Assembly (NCBI GenBank): GCA_036378675.1
Contig: DASUWA010000001.1
Location: forward strand, 37,378-101,377
Length of the DNA: 64,000 nucleotides
Origin: Acidimicrobiales bacterium
GTDB lineage: Bacteria; Actinomycetota; Acidimicrobiia; Acidimicrobiales; Palsa-688
Direction: 5' to 3'
Both the position numbers and the translations under genes were made by a program. Shown in pieces: positions 16,758-23,610 of this stretch. Every line of letters begins with the position of its first letter. Within the stretch, counting starts at the first letter, position 1. Below the pieces are notes generated by a model. It had not been told where the DNA came from, made no database searches, and was given only the letters and a program-made list of their open reading frames with translations.

Positions 16758-18368
16758 GTGGCCCGGCGCATCGACATCGAGCTGACCAGCACGCGACCTG
16801 ACGGAACTTGGACGTGGCGCGCCGCTGGCGCGAAGGAGCCTCGGGGCATCGTCGACGGTTCGCTTCTGTACGAGGGCGCCAAGCCAGGTGACGTAGTTAA
16901 GGCGGAAGCCGAGTTCGAGATCGAGGGGATCTCGATCACGTCGGTCGCTCCCCCGAAGTCGGATAATCGCACAGAAGCTCAACGCATCGAACTGATCGGT
17001 CCTTCGCGCGGCGACGCTCCCGGGGTCACGACTCAGCTGGTCGGCCGTACGACGCGCAGGCGTGAAGGTCCCGACGGGCGCCCCGGTCGAGACGGGCGGC
17101 CCACCCGCGAGCGCCCACCGAGGGACCGGGCCGATCGCGACCAGTCAGGCGCAGGGAACGGCCGGCCTCGGCCGCGCCGAGATCAGCCCCGGCGCGATGG
17201 CGGTCTGCGCGAGACCGGCGGAACCGGCGGTGGCGAGGCCGACTCCACCGAAGAATCGCCGCGGCGCCGGGAGAGGCCCGCTGCCCGCAAAGAAGGCGCT
17301 CCCCGCAAGGAGTCGGGCGCAGGAAGATCCGTTCGACCGGGACCGGGTCGACCTTCGGCGCCGCGCTCAGGTGAGGCCGAGGATCGCAAGTCGAAGCGTT
17401 TGAACCCGGGCCATGCTCATCGCCAAGCCATGCTTGCTTCACTACCGCCCGAGCAACAACCCGTTGCCGAGCAGGTCCTTCGAGGTGGGATTCCCGCGGT
17501 GCGCACCGCGCTCCATCTCGAGCGCGAGAAAGCTGCGGCAGAGGGGCGCCCCGCTCCCAACACCGATCAGTTGATCGCGATGGCGGAGGAGCTTCTTCCA
17601 CGACTGAAAGCCGCCGAGTGGCGCGACCGTGCTGAGGCCGCCGCCAAGGACGCCGAGGCGATTTCACTTCGGGATCTGCGCTCGGTCGTCGCGGGATCCG
17701 ACGTTGCGCGCGATGACGAGACCCGAGCGCTGGCAGCAACGTTGCGGGAAGCTCTCGAAAAGCGGGTCGCAGGACTTCACGACCAGTGGGTTCAAGAGAT
17801 CGTCAAGCACCTCGACGACAACCGCGTTGTCCGAGCTCTCAGACTCTCAGCGCGTCCCCCGGAGCCCCTCGCCCGCCTTGACGCCGAACTCAGCCAGAGA
17901 CTCACCGACGCCGCGAGCCAAGCGATGGCGCCGGACACGCCCCACGACCGGTGGCTGGCGCTGCTCGACGCGGCGTCCGCGTCGCCTGTGCGCCGGTCGA
18001 TCCGTCCTGTCGGGTTGCCGACCGAGCCCGACGCAGATGTGAAGCAAGCTGCCTATCAGCAGTCCGGTCGCATCCCGGCGCTTGCCGTCATGCTTGGCGT
18101 GTCAATCCCGCCGCCACCGAGCCCAACGACGAGCCGAACGCGGCGCTCCCCGAGTCCGCGCAGGGCCCCAAGCAGCCGACCCTCTCGCCCGACCACTGGG
18201 GACCCGGCAACCCCCGAAGACCGGGCAACCCAGCGAGACCAGGCAGCCATCGGAGACCCGGCAGCCACCGAGGAAAAGCGCGCTTCAGCTGAAGGCGGGG
18301 AGAATCCCACGGTCGTGGAGGAACTCGGCGAGCCCGTCGACGAGCCGAAGGTCCGCGACCTCGGTTAA
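16758..18368 (+). CDS. Uncharacterised protein with beta-rich N-terminus and Arg-rich linker
   Basis: I do not recognise this 536-residue protein. Residues 1-80 look like a small beta domain (GIVDGSLLYEGAKPGDVVKA then AEFEIEGISITSV), reminiscent of OB or TRAM nucleic-acid-binding barrels. Residues about 85-215 are a disordered Arg/Asp/Gly/Pro-rich linker. A helical region follows (about 220-440: HRQAMLASLPPEQQPVAEQV and onward), then a Ser/Pro/Thr-rich tail. RNA binding is a guess from composition. The 3' 84 bp overlap the convergent Nudix gene, and the tail is low complexity. Confidence 0.7.
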   Translation: MARRIDIELTSTRPDGTWTWRAAGAKEPRGIVDGSLLYEGAKPGDVVKAEAEFEIEGISITSVAPPKSDNRTEAQRIELIGPSRGDAPGVTTQLVGRTTRRREGPDGRPGRDGRPTRERPPRDRADRDQSGAGNGRPRPRRDQPRRDGGLRETGGTGGGEADSTEESPRRRERPAARKEGAPRKESGAGRSVRPGPGRPSAPRSGEAEDRKSKRLNPGHAHRQAMLASLPPEQQPVAEQVLRGGIPAVRTALHLEREKAAAEGRPAPNTDQLIAMAEELLPRLKAAEWRDRAEAAAKDAEAISLRDLRSVVAGSDVARDDETRALAATLREALEKRVAGLHDQWVQEIVKHLDDNRVVRALRLSARPPEPLARLDAELSQRLTDAASQAMAPDTPHDRWLALLDAASASPVRRSIRPVGLPTEPDADVKQAAYQQSGRIPALAVMLGVSIPPPPSPTTSRTRRSPSPRRAPSSRPSRPTTGDPATPEDRATQRDQAAIGDPAATEEKRASAEGGENPTVVEELGEPVDEPKVRDLG

Positions 18369-18719
18369 AGGCACCCACGCTGCCTCTGCAGCGTCGTAGC
18401 CCGCTCTCGGTTCCGCCTCCTCGATGATCGTGACGTAGAAATCGAGGATGACGTAGTGGTAGCCGTCGCCGACGCGTTCCACCCAGCCGGCCATGCTCTC
18501 GCACACGCCGTTCAAGCCGGTTTCCTCGCGGAGTTCACGCACAACTGCTTCGGCAAGAGTTTCGCCGGCTTCGACACGACCGCCGGGGATCGACCATTCA
18601 CCCTGCGCCGGACCGCGTCCCCTTCTGATGAGAAGGATCTGGTCGTCGTCGACCGCGATGGCACCTACGCACAGTTCGGGTCGTCCGTTCACCGCCCGCC
18701 CTGGGTCAGCCGTCGTCAT
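18285..18719 (-). CDS. Nudix hydrolase
   Basis: The 144-residue protein has a complete Nudix box GRVEAGETLAEAVVRELREE followed by TGL, matching Gx5Ex7REUxEExGU, which binds divalent metal. The preceding GEWSIPGG is typical. It should hydrolyse a nucleoside diphosphate linked to another moiety, perhaps a mutagenic or damaged nucleotide (MutT-like), but the substrate is undetermined. Its start overlaps the end of the GNAT gene by 14 bp, so the two are probably co-transcribed. Confidence 0.9.
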   Translation of the reverse strand: MTTADPGRAVNGRPELCVGAIAVDDDQILLIRRGRGPAQGEWSIPGGRVEAGETLAEAVVRELREETGLNGVCESMAGWVERVGDGYHYVILDFYVTIIEEAEPRAGYDAAEAAWVPLTEVADLRLVDGLAEFLHDRGILPAFS

Positions 18720-19191
18720 CCCCGTTCTTTCTATTGACCGGGCGATGCATGATCAACAGTCTCGCTATGAAACCGTTGTCCTCGAAGAAAGCCTTCGCTG
18801 AACGGCTCCCGGGCAGCGCCGGCGCGTCGACCCCGACGCACCCACGTTCGTCGCTCCACTTCATCACGACTTTGACCATCGATTCCGCTACCCCCACTTG
18901 TCGAGCTTGCGGATCCACGTAGACGATCTCGATGACGCCGACCGGCTCACGCCGTTGACGATCGCAAACCGCCAATGCGAAACCGACTGCCACATCTTCA
19001 ATCCTCCCAATGACCACGATGCGGTCGGGATCGTCGAACGCGAACCGCAGCGCTCCTTTCGGATCGGACCGGTAGAGACTGCCCGCCAGCAACGAGCCTC
19101 CGCGCTGACCGTCCAGCTCCGCGACGGCTCGCTCCCACAGCTCGGCCACGAAGTCCAAATCGGCGGCGGTCGCGACTCTGGCGCTCTCCAC
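18706..19191 (-). CDS. GNAT-family N-acetyltransferase
   Basis: The 161-residue protein has the GNAT fold order: a beta strand with VGFALAVCDRQ, then VGVIEIVYVDPQARQVGVAE, a form of the acetyl-CoA loop in which the usual Q/RxxGxG/A is relaxed. FFEDNGFIARLLIMHRP follows near the C-terminus. Substrate unknown. It lies first in a GNAT-Nudix pair on the minus strand, 14 bp downstream of the 19206 gene. Confidence 0.8.
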   Translation of the reverse strand: MESARVATAADLDFVAELWERAVAELDGQRGGSLLAGSLYRSDPKGALRFAFDDPDRIVVIGRIEDVAVGFALAVCDRQRREPVGVIEIVYVDPQARQVGVAESMVKVVMKWSDERGCVGVDAPALPGSRSAKAFFEDNGFIARLLIMHRPVNRKNGDDDG

Positions 19192-19205
19192 CGTCCGGTT
19201 TCCGG

Positions 19206-19922
19206 TCAGGCCTTCAGCTGATTGACCCGAGTAAGGATCGTTCTCCTGGCCCGGTGAGCCGACTCGTATGCGCCCACGGCCTCGAGCTCGTCCCTCGACA
19301 ATCCGGCGAGGCGCTGTACCACTTGAGACGCCGAGAGCGAGTCGTAACCCGGAATGGCGAGCTGTTCCGCGCTGGGGGCCGGCTGGTCGAGAGGCGGCTG
19401 CGGGCTGCCCGGCGCTGCGGCCGAGCTCGGCGCGTGCGCTGAGTCTGCCCGCGTGGAGTCTGCCCGCGCGGAGTCGGCTCGCGTGGAGTCTGATCGCCTT
19501 CCGGAGAGCTTGCCGTACCCGCCGTCCGAGTCGATCAGCTCCGATTCGAGCGGCTCCTCTTGCGCTTCGGGCAGGGGCTTCTCGTTGAGCGGAGCGCCCC
19601 CAGCGCGGGCGGCCGTGCCGTTGGCGACGACCGCCGGCTCATGAGCCTTTGCACGTTCAGCCGGCGATTTCTGCGGACTTGTGGGCTGTCGCGCGGTCGA
19701 CGAGCCGCCGCTTGGCCCGAGTCGCCGCTCGATCTGCTTCCGCCCCTGCGCCACTGCGAACTGGCCGACCATCCGGGCGATCGTGACCTGGCCCTGAATC
19801 TGCGCCCGGCCCTTCTCGGCAAGCTTGGGGAACTCCTCGATCGCTGTCAGTGCCAGCCCGACGGGCGCGTAAACGAACACGTCGAGGGCGTTGTCCAAGG
19901 GGGACCGGTTCTCCTGGGTCAC
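19206..19922 (-). CDS. Conserved-looking hypothetical protein with membrane-associated N-terminus
   Basis: Function not recognised. The N-terminal 70 residues (LDNALDVFVYAPVGLALTAI then PKLAEKGRAQIQGQV) resemble actinobacterial helical proteins that sit on membranes or lipid surfaces. The middle is Ser/Ala/Pro-rich with a repeated DSTRA/DSARA pentapeptide. The C-terminal 45 residues (GYDSLSASQVVQRLAGLSRD, ending YESAHRARRTIL) form a compact helical motif common at the end of actinobacterial proteins. The GTG at 19922 has AGGA 9 nt upstream. An in-frame ATG at 19946 would add eight residues. Confidence 0.7.
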   Translation of the reverse strand: MTQENRSPLDNALDVFVYAPVGLALTAIEEFPKLAEKGRAQIQGQVTIARMVGQFAVAQGRKQIERRLGPSGGSSTARQPTSPQKSPAERAKAHEPAVVANGTAARAGGAPLNEKPLPEAQEEPLESELIDSDGGYGKLSGRRSDSTRADSARADSTRADSAHAPSSAAAPGSPQPPLDQPAPSAEQLAIPGYDSLSASQVVQRLAGLSRDELEAVGAYESAHRARRTILTRVNQLKA

Positions 19923-19977
19923 GCCACGATCCTGCCGTGCGGCCAATGGTCACGCCAACTCGCCCGAGTCACGACCA

Positions 19978-20460
19978 TCACACACAATCCCGACAAAGCA
20001 TCCGGTTTCCGTCGGCGAGCTGGCTCGGGTGCTTCACCAAGAAGCACGACTGGCAAACGAACTCGCCCGGCTGCTTCGGCAGTACTCGCAGCGGGCTCTC
20101 GCCGCGCTCGTCGCCCTCCGCGAGTTCTTCTTCGTCTTCCTCGTCCTCGTCGTCGGTTACGACGAGGCGTTCCTTCAGGATGACATCCAGGCTCGCTTCG
20201 ACGTCGTCGGTGTCCTCGTCTTCGTCGTCTTCGTCGTCCTCGTCATCCTCACGGGCCTTGACCGCTACCTGTGTCCCGTTCTCCTCATCCTCCAACTCGT
20301 CCTCGTCGTCTTCGAGAGCGTCGTCGTCGTCATCGTCATCGTCCTCGAGCGCGTCCTCGTCCTCGAGGTCCTCTAGGTCCTCCTCGTCAAGATCCTCGGG
20401 CAGCTCTTCCTCATTCTCTTCGTCGTCTACAACTTGGTCGTCGAGATCGTCTTTTGGCAT
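19978..20460 (-). CDS. DUF4193-type acidic protein with C-terminal zinc ribbon
   Basis: The 160-residue protein ends VLPKQPGEFVCQSCFLVKHP and then LCRDCV. That is the DUF4193 ending with two CxxC pairs, known only in actinobacteria and of unknown function. The first 110 residues are extraordinarily acidic, with runs of Asp and Glu including eight consecutive Asp. This tract is much longer than in usual family members of about 100 residues. The ATG at 20460 has AAGGA 7 nt upstream and is preferred over an in-frame start at 20496. Confidence 0.8.
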   Translation of the reverse strand: MPKDDLDDQVVDDEENEEELPEDLDEEDLEDLEDEDALEDDDDDDDDALEDDEDELEDEENGTQVAVKAREDDEDDEDDEDEDTDDVEASLDVILKERLVVTDDEDEEDEEELAEGDERGESPLRVLPKQPGEFVCQSCFLVKHPSQLADGNRMLCRDCV

Positions 20461-20817
20461 CAGTGCGTCCTTATAAGCGGGTACCGCCGACGGCACCGGA
20501 GCGTCGTCGGCGGCGGATACTAGACCGCCCGGAAGACCTCCGGGCCACGGTCAAACGCTCAGCCACAGACAGCTATTCCGCGCCTCGACTACCCGGAATT
20601 TCACACGGGAAAACAAGGCCGGCCTCTCCCCGGGCAGCGGCGCCCTTTGGCGCGGGCACCCGGCCCCGAGCGCGACCGCCCCGGTGACCGGGCCGGCGCG
20701 TCAGGGCCTCAACGCACAGGGGGGCTGGAGGTCCTTTGGTGCCGTTCGGTGATCGCCCCTACATGTCGACCGGAGTGCGCAGTGATGCGGTTCACCGACC
20801 GTTGTCTACTTGGACCT
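20461..20817. other. Non-coding region upstream of the DUF4193 gene
   Basis: No supported gene. A hairpin with a 7-bp stem (GCCCGGA-N5-TCCGGGC, 20527-20545) lies 67 bp upstream of the DUF4193 start and could be part of its leader RNA. I see no recognisable riboswitch or tRNA. Confidence 0.5.
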
Positions 20818-21003
20818 CTAGCCACCCTGAGCGCACGGGACCGCGACTTCGAGCACGGCCACGTCAAGTGCGCCGACATCTTCCCAAGCTGACCTGCACC
20901 CGTCAAGCGAAGCGGCGTACAGCAAGACCAGCCCTTTTCCGCGTACATGCTGCTCAGCGAGTTGCAAAAATTTCTCGTTATTCGGCGGGCCGAGTTGCGT
21001 CAC
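20818..21003 (-). CDS. Small hypothetical protein coupled to the LysM transglycosylase
   Basis: A 61-residue frame begins with a GTG whose last bases overlap the stop of the transglycosylase gene (GTGA), the coupling style used repeatedly in this window. It reads NEKFLQLAEQHVRGKGLVLL, then YAASLDGCRSAWEDVGALDV, a protein-like mix. No family is recognised. Third-codon GC is lower than in neighbours, so it may be a decaying or non-coding frame. Confidence rests mainly on the overlap. Confidence 0.35.
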   Translation of the reverse strand: MTQLGPPNNEKFLQLAEQHVRGKGLVLLYAASLDGCRSAWEDVGALDVAVLEVAVPCAQGG

Positions 21004-21779
21004 TCGAAGCGTGGAATCAGGGCCTCGACGCTGGCGACGTACTGCTGACTTTCGGGGAAAACCCCGTAATGGCCAAGGTTCAACGGGCCTTCGTAGTAGG
21101 CGGCGATCGTCGCGCAAAGGTTGTTGTTTTCGAGGTCTGACAGGTAGCCCAGAAACGCCGCCGACATGCGAACGTTGTCGGACACCGAGTTGATGTTCAT
21201 CGGCATCCCGATCAGGTTGCTGGTGATGAAGTTCGCGGTGCCGGGCATGATCTGACCCGCGCCCACTGCTCCTACCGGGGATATGACGCCCTGCTGCCAA
21301 CCTGATTCCTGCCAGGCGATCGCTTCGAGGAGGGCGAGGGAGAGGTTGTAATGGTTCGCCCACTTGATGAACAGGGGCTGAAGTGAAAGACGTTTGGGCG
21401 AGTGCCGAAGCTGCGACGGCAGCACGCCCCACGGACCGCCGTTCGGCTGGAACGTAGAGCAGAACGTCCAGGGGTTGGCGGCCGGCTGGGGGCTGGGCGC
21501 CGCCTGGCTAGGCGTCGTCGCGGTTTGCAGCGCCGGCGGCGGCGGGTCCTGCTTGGTCGGGATATTCAGCTTCCGCCCGATCAGGAGCAGGTCGCTCGGG
21601 CGCATGTTGTTCGCGGAGGCCAGCGTCGAGACGCTGACCCCGTGCTTCCGCGAAATCGCCCAGAGGGTGTCCCCTGGCTTTACCAGGTAGGTCCCGCCGG
21701 CGGTGAAGCCTGCCGCCCCGGCCGCTACCAGAAGCCCGAGGCCGAGCAGGGTGGCGATGAGGCGGAGTTGACGGCGCAT
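21000..21779 (-). CDS. LysM-domain lytic transglycosylase
   Basis: The 259-residue secreted cell-wall enzyme has an N-terminal signal/anchor helix (about 5-28) and a LysM domain (YLVKPGDTLWAISRKHGVSV, about 31-75). A Pro/Ala linker leads to an SLT-type catalytic domain. The catalytic Glu is in IAWQESGWQQG, followed by VGAVGAGQIMP, which matches the ES and GLMQ-like motifs. It should cleave the glycan strand of peptidoglycan with LysM providing binding. The gene lies 118 bp downstream of the ThyX-like gene on the same strand. Confidence 0.9.
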   Translation of the reverse strand: MRRQLRLIATLLGLGLLVAAGAAGFTAGGTYLVKPGDTLWAISRKHGVSVSTLASANNMRPSDLLLIGRKLNIPTKQDPPPPALQTATTPSQAAPSPQPAANPWTFCSTFQPNGGPWGVLPSQLRHSPKRLSLQPLFIKWANHYNLSLALLEAIAWQESGWQQGVISPVGAVGAGQIMPGTANFITSNLIGMPMNINSVSDNVRMSAAFLGYLSDLENNNLCATIAAYYEGPLNLGHYGVFPESQQYVASVEALIPRFE

Positions 21780-21897
21780 GGGTGTTGAAGGTCCAATCCC
21801 TCCGCCCGCAACGCCTAAAGCTACAACATCAACATCAGCCTCAACAACCTCTATTTTTTCATAGACATCAGCTTTATCTTCAGCCTCAACTTGACCT
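21780..21897. other. AT-richer spacer with short direct repeats
   Basis: This 118-bp gap has clearly lower GC than its neighbours. On the minus strand it repeats GTTGAGGCTGA and GATGTTGATGTTGT. The frame of the transglycosylase stays open upstream through the gap, but no ATG, GTG or TTG start is present in it. I see no terminator or riboswitch. Confidence 0.6.
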
Positions 21898-23580
21898 TTA
21901 AGGTGAGATTCGCGCCTTCTCTTGGCGTTTCAATGCAGCTCTTCGCTCGCCGGACAGGCGCTCCAAGCCCTCTTGCTCGTAGTCGGCGGGATCCACGTGG
22001 GTCATCATCTCGGCGATCACCGAATGGCCCGCCTTCTCGGCTATCAGCCGGTGCATCTGCTGGCACACTTTGCGGTACTCGGGATGTCCCTGGGAGCTGG
22101 TTCGCAGCTCGATCAGGTGCATCGCTTCCCGGGCGTTGAACTGCATGGTGTAACGGATCCTGAAAGCCAAAGCCACCGCGTAAGCGGCCTGTCCCGGTAC
22201 GAATCGCTCCGCCAGCAGGTGATAAAGACCGGACGATCGGGCCATGGCGGCGGAGTACGCGCCCTCTCCCCCGGCTTCGACCACCGAGGCCGGAATGGTG
22301 TAGCCGTTCGACGGCGTGAGGTCCTGCCATTCGACAGTGAGCAGACGGTGCCGCTGAAGATCCCGGAACGCTCCGTAGTCGGACACCACGTCGAAGCGGT
22401 AACCGACCCTCTCGAGCGCCCTCCCCGGCTTGTGGCGCCGGTTGTTTCGGTCGCCGGCGTAGGCCCGAACAACCCGGGACCGCTCTTCGACGCTCATCCG
22501 GGCGACCTTCTCCTGCACCCGATGCTCCGAAAGGTCGGTGTAGGGATAGAGCATCGCGGCGACCAGCTTCACCTCCGCGTCCGGATCCCAGTCGACCAGC
22601 TCGACTTCTGGGTCCCCGCCCACCCTCGGCTCCTCCGGCTCGGCGGGCGCCTCGAAAATGCTCCTCGCCAGCTTGCGCATTTCCTTCGAGGTGCATTCCA
22701 GATAGGAGGAATGCTCCACTCCCCTGTCGGTTGCGTCCACCCGCTTCACCCAGGAAGGGATCACCTTCCGCAGCTCCTCGAGGATCATGTCGGCGTAAAG
22801 CTGCGCCTCCGGAAGCGGGTTCGAGCGCATGCGGATCAGCAGTGCCTCATAGGCCTGCCCGCTGGCGTAGATCCCGAGGTTCGAGGTCGCGCCGGCCGGG
22901 AGGATGCCGCGCAGCGCGTCGAATGCCTTGGCGCGGATGGATTGGCGCCACACGAAGTCGCTGTCCTCCGCCGACTTCGGATGGCGGGCCGAGAAATAGG
23001 ACTGCATCACCGGCAGGAGCTCGGCGTACGAGTCGAACAGCCGGTCCATGTCGCCGACGTACCTCGCTCCAAGCGGCGAGTCGAGGATCGCTGCGTCCCG
23101 GTAGTAGCGGTAGCGGCCGTTGGGCAGCCTGCTGTCGTACGCGACATATCGCGTCGACTTTTCCATGTAGGACATGAGCCGGCCCCACTCGAGGATCTTG
23201 GTGAGGACGTTCGACGCCTGTTCGCAGGCGAGGTGAACGCCGCCAAGCTGGGCAACTGAGTCGTCCCCGTATTCGAAGAAGACCCTGTCGTACAGCTGCT
23301 CCGCCCGTGCCAGCCCGATCGTCGCGTCAACCCCCAGGTCGCCGCTTATGTCGAGGTCCCCTACGAACTCGTCGAGGAACAGGCGCCGGAGGCTTTTCGC
23401 CGAACGGGAGTACCTCGCGAACAGGGCCCCCTTGACCACCTCCGGCAGGTTGACCAGCGCGAAAACGGGGGCGTCGAGGTTGGTGAAATACCGCCGCAGA
23501 ACCTCGGCTTCCTCGTCGGTCCATTGCTCGACGGCGTACACCCCGGTGTCCAAGTAGCCCATAATCGCGGAGTCCAACAC
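21898..23580 (-). CDS. Double-length ThyX-like (FAD-dependent thymidylate synthase family) protein
   Basis: The 560-residue protein contains two ThyX-like halves. The first (about 90-270) has WGRLMSYMEKSTRY at 132-145, aligning with the ThyX motif RHRxxSxNExSxRY but lacking the first Arg and the His. The second (about 350-545) has RHR at 410-412 followed by an atypical LLTVEW, and ends with NAREAMHLIELRTSSQGHPE, the ThyX C-terminal block. Classical ThyX is about 220-250 residues. It may make dTMP from dUMP with FAD and folate, or may have another role. GTG start 23580; ATG 23562 is an alternative. Confidence 0.75.
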   Translation of the reverse strand: MLDSAIMGYLDTGVYAVEQWTDEEAEVLRRYFTNLDAPVFALVNLPEVVKGALFARYSRSAKSLRRLFLDEFVGDLDISGDLGVDATIGLARAEQLYDRVFFEYGDDSVAQLGGVHLACEQASNVLTKILEWGRLMSYMEKSTRYVAYDSRLPNGRYRYYRDAAILDSPLGARYVGDMDRLFDSYAELLPVMQSYFSARHPKSAEDSDFVWRQSIRAKAFDALRGILPAGATSNLGIYASGQAYEALLIRMRSNPLPEAQLYADMILEELRKVIPSWVKRVDATDRGVEHSSYLECTSKEMRKLARSIFEAPAEPEEPRVGGDPEVELVDWDPDAEVKLVAAMLYPYTDLSEHRVQEKVARMSVEERSRVVRAYAGDRNNRRHKPGRALERVGYRFDVVSDYGAFRDLQRHRLLTVEWQDLTPSNGYTIPASVVEAGGEGAYSAAMARSSGLYHLLAERFVPGQAAYAVALAFRIRYTMQFNAREAMHLIELRTSSQGHPEYRKVCQQMHRLIAEKAGHSVIAEMMTHVDPADYEQEGLERLSGERRAALKRQEKARISP

Positions 23581-23610
23581 TACGAGGGCGCGGCCTCGTG
23601 TGTGGGGACC

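Noticed and set aside
20709..20948. 79-residue minus-strand frame with several Cys
   Set aside because: No good start or ribosome site and unlike protein composition; the coupled frame ending at 20818 is a better explanation of this DNA.
20461..20999. Possible c-di-AMP (ydaO) riboswitch near the LysM transglycosylase
   Set aside because: The region is downstream of that gene, not upstream, and the riboswitch core sequences are not seen.
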